Of a stretch of 37,106 nt of DNA, positions 1-7,199 are shown piece after piece. Under the pieces are notes generated by a model. That model had not been told where the DNA came from. It ran no database searches and was given only the letters and a program-made list of their open reading frames with translations. The stretch's first letter is position 1, and the number at the start of each line of letters is the position of its first letter. This DNA is from Aliivibrio sp. (GTDB taxonomy: Bacteria > Pseudomonadota > Gammaproteobacteria > Enterobacterales > Vibrionaceae): positions 1 through 37,106 of the forward strand of contig JAESQY010000109.1 in NCBI GenBank assembly GCA_016764915.1, written 5' to 3'. The position numbers and the translations under genes are program-made.

Positions 1-27
1 ATTACTAAGATGTTGAATGGTATGGTT

Positions 28-103
28 AGCCTAAATATTGAGTGATAAGATGCAAAACGCATTGTTTAAACAATGCATTTTGCATCTTATTAAGCTGTTA
101 GCT
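28..103 (+). repeat. attC-like recombination site ending before cassette A
   Basis: A near-perfect 46-bp palindrome at 45-90 has arms ATAAGATGCAAAA and GCATTGTTT with one mismatch, centred on GTTTAAAC. It is followed by GTTAGCT (97-103), a match to the 3' core of integron attC sites. GTTAGCT is the reverse complement of AGCTAAC at 930-936, as expected for the two ends of one cassette. The left limit is uncertain because no matching 5' core is clear and the previous cassette lies outside the window. Confidence 0.6.
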
Positions 104-147
104 CACTTTCGAAAGTAGGTGTATCTTTCAATATTAAAAGGGAAATT

Positions 148-924
148 ATGAAAGCTGGAAAAATCAGAAGAAGTATTCAGCGTTTTGAAGATCATTCGAG
201 CGACTTAACTAGCGCGGATATGAATTCATTTGAAGACCGATTGAACCTACTTATTTCATACTGCAAAAGTGATACGTTTTTTCAACAAATTGATAAACAG
301 CTAATTGAAAACAAATCAGTCGACTTCGACACTTGGTACAAAAGTAATAGTCGAGGAAAAGTAAAATTTCCGACTAACATAGATGAACGCTTATCAATCA
401 TGTATGAGTTACTTTGCCGAATTAATAGCCAAGAGATAAGTTATCTATCATTTTGTTGTGAATTTTTAGTCGTAGGTTCGAGCCAAATTGACGCGCATAT
501 ATATGCTTTGAATGAAATTGTTTCTGAACCTCTTTTTAGAGAGTTAGGTTATCGTTTGGAAGAAATAGAAGAGGAATTACCATCAGATAACTCGGATGAA
601 GTTACGAGTTCGATTTTTCAAATAATTCATCATGCAGACAATGTGATACAGCAAAATATTATTGGAGATGGTAATAATCAAAATGCCTCAATAACAAATA
701 CTAATAATGAGCTTAATAAGTTATTTTCCGACCTCAAAGCAGAAATAAGAACGCTTGAAATATCTCAAGAGGAAATACAAGAAAACATTGAATCAATTGT
801 GGCATGTGAAGATTTAGCTCAACAAGAAACGCCTAAAAAAGGTGTTATAAAAAGGTTGTTAAGTACTTTACCTTCTCTTGGGAGTGTAGCATCAATAGCC
901 TCAGCGATTATAGCTGTGTTGTAA
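148..924 (+). CDS. Unknown cassette A protein with hydrophobic C-terminal tail
   Basis: This 258-residue protein is the only gene of cassette A. It starts at an ATG after a clear AAGGGA ribosome site, 45 bases past the attC core. I do not recognise a family. Residues 1-140 look helical and charged. Residues 160-185 hold a polar stretch rich in Asn and Gln containing GDGNNQN. Residues 185-225 are predicted by eye to be helical, possibly coiled coil. Residues 239-258 are hydrophobic (Leu, Ile, Ala, Ser) and could be a membrane-inserting tail. There is no signal peptide. A soluble sensor part plus a membrane tail, beside an anti-phage cassette, would fit a defence or toxin role, but that is guesswork. 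Confidence 0.75.
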   Translation: MKAGKIRRSIQRFEDHSSDLTSADMNSFEDRLNLLISYCKSDTFFQQIDKQLIENKSVDFDTWYKSNSRGKVKFPTNIDERLSIMYELLCRINSQEISYLSFCCEFLVVGSSQIDAHIYALNEIVSEPLFRELGYRLEEIEEELPSDNSDEVTSSIFQIIHHADNVIQQNIIGDGNNQNASITNTNNELNKLFSDLKAEIRTLEISQEEIQENIESIVACEDLAQQETPKKGVIKRLLSTLPSLGSVASIASAIIAVL

Positions 925-929
925 TCGTG

Positions 930-1032
930 AGCTAACAAGAAAATAAACCAGGACACGTAACAGTTGGCTACGTTTCGCTTCGCTACACAATTTTAGCCAA
1001 CCATTACTTAGCCTGTTATTTGGGCGTTAGGC
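930..1032 (+). repeat. attC site between cassettes A and B
   Basis: The 103-bp site begins with the 5' core AGCTAAC (930-936) and ends with the 3' core GTTAGGC (1026-1032). Internal arms GTTGGCTA and TAGCCAAC can pair around a loop containing TTTCGCTTCGC, as in foldable attC sites. The 5' core matches the start of cassette A (GTTAGCT). The 3' core matches the end of cassette B (GCCTAAC). Confidence 0.85.
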
Positions 1033-1075
1033 GTACAAGTTTTATATTCCACCATCAGTCAATATAAGGAATTTT

Positions 1076-2095
1076 ATGTCTGAAGATGTATTAGAAAAAA
1101 TTTCAAAGCAAGCCCAAGACTATTATAAAAAATCACCTGTAATTATATTGGGCAGTGGTGCGTCAGCTGCTTTTAGAATGTCTGGTATGTGGAAATTAGC
1201 GAAACACCTAATTGAGCACATTGATGCCTCTGATTTAACTGATAACGAACAAACGTCGTGGGCAAGTTTTTGCGAAGAATTAAACAACGATGTAGATCTA
1301 GAAACTGCACTGCATAAAATTCCTTTGTCGCAAGATCTTACATTCCGAGTTGTGAATGCAACGTGGAATTTACTTGCTCCTGAGGACATTGGTGTATTTA
1401 AAGAATCGCTTAACAATGCGTCACTGTTCCCATTAGGTAAATTGTTAAAACATATGTTTAGAAGTACAACCAAAGAGCTGAACATTATTACTCCAAATTA
1501 TGATCGTCTTGCAGAATATGCCTGCGAACAAGAGAATATTCATCACTATAGTGGGTTTTCTCATGGTTTTAGGGGGAATGCCGTAAAGAAAGACTATTTA
1601 ACAAGCACAAGGCAAGTGAATATTTGGAAGGTACATGGTTCTTTAGGTTGGTTCGTAAATGCTAATGGAGTGATTATTTCTCTAAGTAATATCAATGGGA
1701 TTCCTGAAAATTTAACGCCTTTAATAGTGACGCCAGGAATAGAAAAGTATCGTAGCACTCATAAAGAGCCCTATAAAACAATTATACATGAATCTGATGA
1801 TGTAATGGATCGAGCCACGGCGTATCTATGCGTTGGATTTGGCTTCAACGATGAACATATTCAAACTAAATTGGTAAATCGATGTGCAAATAATGGAGCC
1901 GCTGTAATTATTATTACATATGAGTTAACTGATGCCACTAAAGAATTTATTTCAAATAATAATACAAATAAGTACTTAGCTATTGAAGCATTAGGCGAAG
2001 GTAAATCAAAGATTTATACCTCACTCTATGACAACCCTATGGAAGTGGACGGTGACTTCTGGTCGCTTAGCGGTTTCATGAACTTGATAATGTAA
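1076..2095 (+). CDS. SIR2-family NADase of a SIR2-HerA anti-phage system
   Basis: This 339-residue protein is a SIR2-like (SIR2_2) enzyme. The glycine-rich nucleotide loop ILGSGAS is at residues 24-30, the NYD motif at 141-143 and the catalytic histidine in KVHGS at H187. A late GFGFND segment matches the end of the fold. In defence systems such domains hydrolyse NAD+ during phage infection and arrest the cell. The gene follows the attC by 43 bases with an AAGGA ribosome site, and the HerA gene starts 8 bases after its stop, so the pair is surely co-translated. In the characterised SIR2-HerA (Nezha) systems the two proteins form one large complex. The role here is inferred from the motifs and the pairing. 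Confidence 0.9.
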   Translation: MSEDVLEKISKQAQDYYKKSPVIILGSGASAAFRMSGMWKLAKHLIEHIDASDLTDNEQTSWASFCEELNNDVDLETALHKIPLSQDLTFRVVNATWNLLAPEDIGVFKESLNNASLFPLGKLLKHMFRSTTKELNIITPNYDRLAEYACEQENIHHYSGFSHGFRGNAVKKDYLTSTRQVNIWKVHGSLGWFVNANGVIISLSNINGIPENLTPLIVTPGIEKYRSTHKEPYKTIIHESDDVMDRATAYLCVGFGFNDEHIQTKLVNRCANNGAAVIIITYELTDATKEFISNNNTNKYLAIEALGEGKSKIYTSLYDNPMEVDGDFWSLSGFMNLIM

Positions 2096-2103
2096 GGAAG
2101 CAT

Positions 2104-3834
2104 ATGACTATTTTTAATTTTAATGATAATGAAGCTTTAGGGAAAGTTGCCTCTGTTGATACAGCAACCGTCATTGTAGAAGTTAATGATGCAGAGCAAC
2201 TGAAGAGGTTACAGGTTAATAGATTGGCTGTTTTGCAAAGTAGTAAGCCAGGTCAACACTTGATTGGAGTCATTAATCAAGTAACAAGAAAGAAATTAAT
2301 AGTTTCACCTATCGATGAAAATGATGAAGAACAATACAGTGAGCAAAATTTGTGTAAGGTTTCATTGATTGGATCATTAATTGATGCAGATGGCACCAAA
2401 CGAAATGTTTTCAGAAGAACTTTAGAAAGTGTCCCCGAAATCGATGCTAATTGCTTTGCATTAGAAGGGGAGAAATTGACTTCATTTATGAGGGTGATTT
2501 CGCACGCTGAGGCAGATGGCAACTCTTTGACTCTTGGAAAATATACTTTAGATGAAAATGCTGTTGCCTATTTGAACGGGAATAAGTTTTTCCAACGGCA
2601 TGCGTTTATAGGTGGTAGTACTGGTGCAGGTAAATCCTGGGCAACAGCTCGTATTATTGAACAAGTAGCAGAACTTAAAAACTCTAATGCGATCGTATTT
2701 GATTTACATGGGGAATACTCACCTTTAAAGGGAGACGGTATTAGTCACTATAAAGTTGCTGGGCCCGGTGATATAGACGCAAAAAGAACTTTAGCTGATG
2801 GAGCAATTTACTTACCATACTGGTTATTGTCCTACGAGGCATTGGTATCACTTTTTGTAGATCGAAGCGACCAAAATGCTCCCAATCAAGCTATGCTCAT
2901 GGCAAGAGAAGTTAATGTCGCAAAAACAAATTATTTAACAGCAGGTGGTTACAAAGATATTTTGGATAATTTTACGATCGATAGTCCTGTGCCTTTCGAT
3001 TTAACAAAATTACTTCAGTCACTAAATGATATTAATGTTGAACAAGTCCCTGGGGCTAGAGCTGGAACAACTAAAGCAGGTGAATTTAACGGTAAACTCA
3101 GCAGGATGATTTCACGCTTGGAAAACAAAATATCCGATCGTAGATTAGGGTTCTTATTTCAAGGTGGTGATGATGTACTTAAATTTGACTGGTTAAATAG
3201 ATTAGCTGATGCGCTTCTAGGTTGCAATGATGAAAAAGGCAATGGTGGTGTTAAAATAATCAACTTTTCAGAAGTTCCTTCTGATGTATTACCATTAATA
3301 GTTTCCCTTGTCGCCCGTCTAGCCTTTTCTGTCCAGCAATGGACCCCCTCGGATACTCGCCATCCTGTTGCAATTTTCTGTGATGAGGCTCATTTATATA
3401 TACCTAATAGAAACACAGCTGCTACAGATGATATTTCAATTCAAATTTTTGAACGGATTGCTAAAGAAGGTAGAAAGTATGGAGTTAGCTTAGTCGTAAT
3501 AACCCAACGACCATCCGAAGTTAACAAAACAATACTAAGTCAATGTAGTAATTTTGTAGCAATGAGGCTTACCAATTCTGATGATCAAGCTGTAATTAAA
3601 AAACTACTTCCTGATAGCTTAGGGGGGTTTAGCGATATTCTCCCCACATTGGATACTGGTGAGGCTTTAGTTGTTGGTGATGCGAGCTTACTACCAAGTA
3701 GAATTCGTATTGATGAGCCTATAAATAAACCAGATAGCGGTACAATTGATTTTTGGAAAGAATGGCAAGGTGAAGTTACAAAGGGACGTTTAGGCACAGC
3801 TGTAGATAACTGGCGCAAGCAAAGCATCCAGTAA
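2104..3834 (+). CDS. herA: HerA-type ATPase of the SIR2-HerA system
   Basis: This 576-residue protein has an N-terminal HAS-barrel-like region (about 10-150) followed by a HerA/FtsK-type RecA-like ATPase. Walker A is GGSTGAGKS at 170-178. Walker B ends in DEAH at 427-430. The conserved TQRP is at 467-470. Archaeal HerA drives DNA end resection with NurA, but no nuclease gene is present here. The partner is the SIR2 gene 8 bases upstream, which is the arrangement of SIR2-HerA anti-phage defence. The ATPase is expected to form a hexamer that scaffolds or activates the NADase. The ribosome site is AAGGA in the intergenic gap. Both genes lie between one pair of attC sites, so they move as one cassette. 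Confidence 0.92.
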   Translation: MTIFNFNDNEALGKVASVDTATVIVEVNDAEQLKRLQVNRLAVLQSSKPGQHLIGVINQVTRKKLIVSPIDENDEEQYSEQNLCKVSLIGSLIDADGTKRNVFRRTLESVPEIDANCFALEGEKLTSFMRVISHAEADGNSLTLGKYTLDENAVAYLNGNKFFQRHAFIGGSTGAGKSWATARIIEQVAELKNSNAIVFDLHGEYSPLKGDGISHYKVAGPGDIDAKRTLADGAIYLPYWLLSYEALVSLFVDRSDQNAPNQAMLMAREVNVAKTNYLTAGGYKDILDNFTIDSPVPFDLTKLLQSLNDINVEQVPGARAGTTKAGEFNGKLSRMISRLENKISDRRLGFLFQGGDDVLKFDWLNRLADALLGCNDEKGNGGVKIINFSEVPSDVLPLIVSLVARLAFSVQQWTPSDTRHPVAIFCDEAHLYIPNRNTAATDDISIQIFERIAKEGRKYGVSLVVITQRPSEVNKTILSQCSNFVAMRLTNSDDQAVIKKLLPDSLGGFSDILPTLDTGEALVVGDASLLPSRIRIDEPINKPDSGTIDFWKEWQGEVTKGRLGTAVDNWRKQSIQ

Positions 3835-3839
3835 AGTTC

Positions 3840-3956
3840 GCCTAACAAACGCTTCCACAGGGACAACTTTTCGCTTCGCATTTTTGTGTTGTCGCTGCGC
3901 GCCAGTATCACACAAAAATTCTTCACTACAAGTTGCCCGTGAAGCGAGCGTTAGTA
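3840..3956 (+). repeat. attC site between cassettes B and C
   Basis: The 5' core is GCCTAAC (3840-3846), reverse complement of the cassette B start, and the 3' core is GTTAGTA (3950-3956). Nested arms pair well: CGCTTC(C)AC with GTGAAGCG, GGG(A)CAACTT with AAGTTGCCC, and ATTTTTGTGT with ACACAAAAAT. The single unpaired bases on one arm are typical of the extrahelical bases that set integrase polarity in attC. The start of the site overlaps the end of herA closely. Confidence 0.88.
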
Positions 3957-3985
3957 CTCTTAACATCGTGGGATAGGTAGCAATA

Positions 3986-4609
3986 ATGGTAAAAATGGAT
4001 TATTCCGAGCTTGTCAGGGAAATTCGAGGTAGCTTTTACTTGTTGTATAAATTACCAGTCGAAACATTTATTGGTAAATGGTTCTCCGTTTGGGTAAAAG
4101 TATTTGTCGCGGTGTTATTACTTGGTTTGATGGCGTTGGTGTTTCCCCATGGGAAATTTATCAATTCTATTGACGAAATGATGCTGGTAACTATAGGAAC
4201 AATTTTCTTATATCTAAATCTTGTGTTGTATGGCTTAGCCTTAGCAACAGCCCCAATACCTATTGTTGGCCGAGTATTTGGCTTTTTTACTCAAGTAGGT
4301 TTATCTATTGGGTTTATAATCTTCTCGGCAATGTTTGGCGTTAGTCTTGGATTAATTATACCTGTTTATATATATGAGCAATATACGTTTCCTATCGCTA
4401 GCATGTATGGTCTCCTTATGTTTTCTTTTGCGGCAGGTGGGTACTATTTACTAGCTAAATTCTTAGATCGTAGGGAAATACTTCGAACTTTTATCGGCGA
4501 GGAGCTTTACGATGAGAACAAAAAACAGTTTACCATCATATGGTGTCTCTCAGGTTTGGTGCTATTTGCACTTGGAGCATACCACCTAAACGAGTACATG
4601 ACCTCTTAG
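3986..4609 (+). CDS. Unknown multi-pass membrane protein of cassette C
   Basis: This 207-residue protein has about five hydrophobic segments, near residues 36-54, 64-88, 100-128, 137-157 and 183-200, so it is an inner-membrane protein. I recognise no family and see no catalytic motif. A charged loop at 158-182 (with DRREILR and EELYDENKK) separates the last two segments. It starts at an ATG about 30 bases after the attC 3' core, with GGGATAGG upstream. A second ATG three codons in is an equally possible start. It is the single gene of cassette C, whose own downstream attC is disrupted by IS91-related sequence. Confidence 0.75.
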   Translation: MVKMDYSELVREIRGSFYLLYKLPVETFIGKWFSVWVKVFVAVLLLGLMALVFPHGKFINSIDEMMLVTIGTIFLYLNLVLYGLALATAPIPIVGRVFGFFTQVGLSIGFIIFSAMFGVSLGLIIPVYIYEQYTFPIASMYGLLMFSFAAGGYYLLAKFLDRREILRTFIGEELYDENKKQFTIIWCLSGLVLFALGAYHLNEYMTS

Positions 4610-4632
4610 GCGGTTCAAAGTGCTAATAAACG

Positions 4633-4722
4633 AGAATAGGTGTCGCGCAGCCGACACCTGCTTTTGTTTATAGAATAAGGCGGTGTTGAACAAGCCCGAA
4701 GCCCCTCTCTATATAGTAAATT
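4633..4722. repeat. 90-bp repeat copy 1, probable IS91-family oriIS end
   Basis: This copy matches 6764-6853 at 86 of 90 positions with no gaps. It contains a perfect hairpin, AGGTGTCG - CGCAGC - CGACACCT (4638-4659). It lies beyond the 3' end of the minus-strand IS91 transposase remnant, where the replication-origin end of IS91-type elements sits. The flank just outside is AAAC, close to the GAAC beside copy 2. Confidence 0.6.
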
Positions 4723-4879
4723 GTGAAGTTTGTGTTGGTGGGGATTTTATTCAAAGCCAAATCCAAGCCGAGCGGCATTAAGACGCAAATCGAGGTCGAT
4801 TTGAATCAAGAATCTAGGCTGTTTTCACCATAATTACTTGATCCCTCCTGAGTTTTGAGTTTGCGCCATTATCCTTATT

Positions 4880-5195
4880 TTATTCGCCTTTCGGCTGCAT
4901 CGTTCGACTGATCCCAACGCACGCCATCTCATGCTGACAGCATGGGCATCGCCGTGTAGCACGATGTTTTACAGCAGGTGGAGTCGCCACTGGTATATAA
5001 AACAGTGCCATCAATAACAATTGAATGCGAAGCCGTAAGGCTTTGGCGTTTCCGCGTAGAAAACCATAATCTCGAACCCGTTGTAACCCTTTGGGCAAAA
5101 CATGCTGCAAGATGAGCCACAAAAACTTTAGGGTTGGCAGAGTGCGTGTTTTAGTGGCTTGAGTTCGGCTACCTAAAGTGTATGTCCTTGTATGA
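4880..5195 (-). pseudogene. IS91-family transposase, C-terminal remnant
   Basis: The open stretch encodes only the C-terminal end of an IS91/IS801-type Y2 transposase. The readable part includes TKTRTLP, LQHVLPKGLQRVRDYGF and LRGNAKALRLR, followed by a CPCC zinc-like pair near the end (family knowledge). The HUH and two-tyrosine catalytic core is absent, so the element cannot transpose by itself. Similarity fades near 5190, where a fragment of the companion recombinase begins in another frame. The remnant lies inside the attC of cassette C and reads against the cassette genes. Confidence 0.8.
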
Positions 5196-5318
5196 TTAGT
5201 GGGTATTGATGAATTGTCGAAAGTAATCTTTGAGTTGTTGGTGAGTGATGTTATCGGGCGGGGAATTGAGATGATTTTGGGATAGCAATTCGTATCGTTT
5301 TTGTTGTTGGATATCCAT
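5196..5318 (-). pseudogene. Fragment of the IS91-associated tyrosine recombinase (N-terminal end)
   Basis: A 40-codon open stretch begins with ATG and ends in TAA at 5196. The segment PPDNITHQQLKDYF resembles the core-binding domain of the integrase-like gene that precedes the transposase in many IS91-type elements. The usual linker between its first 18 residues and this segment seems to be missing, which suggests an internal deletion. It sits directly before the transposase remnant in the same direction. Assignment is from remembered family patterns and is moderate only. Confidence 0.5.
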
Positions 5319-5558
5319 AACAGTTCTCCACTTAATCTGTTGAAGTCACAGATAGTTAGAGTAGTATGATTTTCATTCGCCGCGCAGCGTCTTTGTTCGG
5401 TAAGGGTGTTAAATCGAACTAAAACAGTGGGTTACGTTCAGGTTTGTTCCGCATTATAACGCACTATGTTAGTCCGATTATTGCGGCGTTAGCCATAAAT
5501 ATTGGATCTCTGTAGTAAATAGGCTGGTACTAACATCCATAAAGAAAGGGAAGTATAG

Positions 5559-6740
5559 ATGTATATACAAGACCGGCATTTTTCGTTGTCTGGGAAGAAA
5601 TGGGACATAAGTGAAGCTAAAGCAGCAATTCAGGAGATTGCAACGGATGCTACAGACCAGCTAAAGTCGGGTTACCTTTGGCCAACGCATCCACTTGACG
5701 ATGATACTTCTTTGCAAGGTTTCTATTTTGGTAGCGGTGTCAGCTGGGCACTTGAGCACTTAAAACTCGAAGAAGCTGCTGAAATTGATTTTAAAGTCGA
5801 ATTTGCAATTTCTAAACAATTGGAAAACTGTCAAAAGCAATATTTTAAAATGCCACACAGCGAAAATGCTTCTTATCTTTTCGGTGATATTCCAATTCTA
5901 ATGATGCAGTATCAGCTATCTAAAAATAATACTTTATTAGATGAACTCCATGAAAAAATATCCGTAAATAATTTTCAGCCCACACGTGAACTTATGTGGG
6001 GGTCTGCAGGAACCATGATTGGATTAACGCATCTGCATCGATGGTTGCCGGATGACGTTAGATGGAAGAAGACGTTTTTGGTTCAAGCAAAAAGGTTGAT
6101 AAATGAATTACAAGAACATAAGGAATACGGTTTTTTGTGGGAGCATGATGTTTACGGCAATAAAACTTGTTTTCTTGGCCCCGTTCACGGTAACAGTGGA
6201 AATTCACTTTCCCTAATTAAAGGAAAGCACTTCTTTGACAATTCTGATTATGATCTTCTCTGCGAGAAGATCATGATTAGTACAGTCAAAACTGCCGTTA
6301 CTGACAATAATTATGCAAACTGGCCAACTATTGTCAGTAAAACTGAAAATATGCAATTACACCACTGTCGTGGTGCACCAGGCATAATCAATGCATTATC
6401 TGAGTTACCTACAGGTATGGATAGAGAGTTTGATCAGGTTCTTATAAAAGGAGGGGAGCTTACGTGGGCGGCTGGTCCTCTTCGTAAAGGTCATGGATTA
6501 TGTCATGGTACTGCCGGAAATGGTTTTTCTTTTCTGAAGCTATTTCAACGAACTAAAGACGAAATCTGGCTGGATAGAGCAAGGTTATTCGCAATGGAAG
6601 GCATAGAACAATATAGGCAAGCTAAAGCTCTTTTCCATCAGGGAAGGTACTCGCTGTGGAATGGCGATGTAGGTCTAGCTATCTATATCAATGAGTGTTG
6701 TAAAGAAATGGCTCAATTTCCGACGATCGATACTTTCTAA
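5559..6740 (+). CDS. Stand-alone LanC-like protein of cassette D
   Basis: This 393-residue protein has the LanC/LanC-like helical-barrel motifs: WGSAG near residue 147, GPVHGNSGN with H210, HHCRGAPG with C270, and LCHGTAGNG with C315-H316. C270, C315 and H316 are the expected zinc ligands, so the active site looks intact. LanC proteins form thioether rings in lantibiotics, and animal LANCL proteins add glutathione to dehydroamino-acid residues. No precursor peptide, dehydratase or exporter gene is nearby, so classical lantibiotic synthesis is unlikely from this locus. It starts with ATG after AAAGGGAAG and fills one integron cassette. It has its own attC 5' core 11 bases after the stop. Confidence 0.85.
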   Translation: MYIQDRHFSLSGKKWDISEAKAAIQEIATDATDQLKSGYLWPTHPLDDDTSLQGFYFGSGVSWALEHLKLEEAAEIDFKVEFAISKQLENCQKQYFKMPHSENASYLFGDIPILMMQYQLSKNNTLLDELHEKISVNNFQPTRELMWGSAGTMIGLTHLHRWLPDDVRWKKTFLVQAKRLINELQEHKEYGFLWEHDVYGNKTCFLGPVHGNSGNSLSLIKGKHFFDNSDYDLLCEKIMISTVKTAVTDNNYANWPTIVSKTENMQLHHCRGAPGIINALSELPTGMDREFDQVLIKGGELTWAAGPLRKGHGLCHGTAGNGFSFLKLFQRTKDEIWLDRARLFAMEGIEQYRQAKALFHQGRYSLWNGDVGLAIYINECCKEMAQFPTIDTF

Positions 6741-6751
6741 CTAAGTAATAT

Positions 6752-6762
6752 GGCTAACGAAC
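6752..6762 (+). other. Left remnant of the attC ending cassette D
   Basis: GGCTAAC (6752-6758) is the exact reverse complement of GTTAGCC that opens cassette D at 5488-5494, so it is the 5' core of this cassette's attC. It is followed by GAAC and then, one base later, by the second copy of the 90-bp repeat. The 3' half of the attC is missing. This is the last recognisable cassette boundary in the window. Confidence 0.65.
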
Positions 6763-6763
6763 T

Positions 6764-6853
6764 AGAATAGGTGTCGCGCAGCCGACACCTGCTTTTGTTT
6801 ATAGAATAAGGCGGTGCTGAACAAGCCCGAAGCCCATCTTTACATAGTAAATT
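6764..6853. repeat. 90-bp repeat copy 2, solitary IS91-like oriIS end
   Basis: It is 86/90 identical to 4633-4722 and has the same perfect hairpin (6769-6790). No transposase lies beside this copy, and identity stops abruptly at 6853. Together the two copies bracket the transposase remnant and cassette D. GAAC, a tetranucleotide known as an IS91-family target, is one base away. Confidence 0.6.
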
Positions 6854-7199
6854 TCGGTAGCTCTATTGATGTCGAATCTCCCCTGTCATGACAAAGTTAA
6901 TGAGAGCAACCAACCACGTTAGCAGCTATGCTCTTTCAGTGTAGCGATCACTAAATAATAAAAAAGCCACACACATAAGATAATGTGCGTGGCTTTTTGT
7001 TGATTTCTAACCGTATGTGGTCAACTTGTGGCGATAACTTTAATAAATAACTTATTAATCAATCGGCTAGTTCTATGTGAATGACAGAAAAATCTGCCCT
7101 TTAGTGAGATTTTTATGGCTGGCCATTTTCAGGCTTAACGGCAATAATTAACAGATAGAATCAGAAATGGCCATTCAAGGTTAAAAAGGAAGTGTCATA
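6854..7199. other. Integron edge to chromosome, no gene seen
   Basis: About 346 bases lie between the repeat and the phospholipase gene. No coding sequence of useful length is visible. The stretch holds a terminator hairpin near 6961. The remainder up to the AAAAAGGAAG ribosome site of the next gene is probably its promoter region. Confidence 0.6.
6961..6998. terminator. Bidirectional intrinsic terminator
   Basis: The arms GCCACACACAT and ATGTGCGTGGC (one G-T pair) are flanked by runs of A on the left and T on the right. It can stop transcripts from either side and would insulate the integron array from the chromosomal genes. Confidence 0.8.

Larger units (their letters stand above)
4621..5494 (+). 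other. attC site of cassette C split by IS91-related sequence
   Basis: The left part is TGCTAATAAAC (4621-4631), a decayed form of the 5' core TACTAAC predicted from the cassette C start GTTAGTA. The right part ends with GCGGCGTTAGCC, whose core GTTAGCC (5488-5494) starts cassette D and pairs with GGCTAAC at 6752-6758. About 0.8 kb of insertion-sequence remnant lies between the halves. A second core-like GTTAGTC at 5468-5474 leaves the exact right boundary open. Confidence 0.55.

Noticed and set aside
45..90. Palindrome as an intrinsic terminator
   Set aside because: It has no downstream T run and is followed by a GTTAGCT attC core, so it fits an attC arm better.
2104..3834. HerA gene as a DNA-end-resection or FtsK-type chromosome protein
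   Set aside because: There is no NurA-type nuclease gene and no membrane segments. The direct SIR2 partner points to defence.
4929..5120. A second open frame of about 63 codons on the minus strand inside the IS91 remnant
   Set aside because: It overlaps the recognisable transposase tail in another frame and has no family-like motifs.
5559..6740. A lantibiotic biosynthesis cluster
   Set aside because: Only the LanC-like gene is present. No precursor, dehydratase, protease or exporter gene is seen in the flanks.
6769..6790. The repeat hairpin as a simple transcription terminator for cassette genes
   Set aside because: The sequence after the stem is only a mixed GCTTTTG stretch, and the conserved 90-bp unit extends far past the hairpin, so a mobile-element end fits better. 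Termination could be a side effect.
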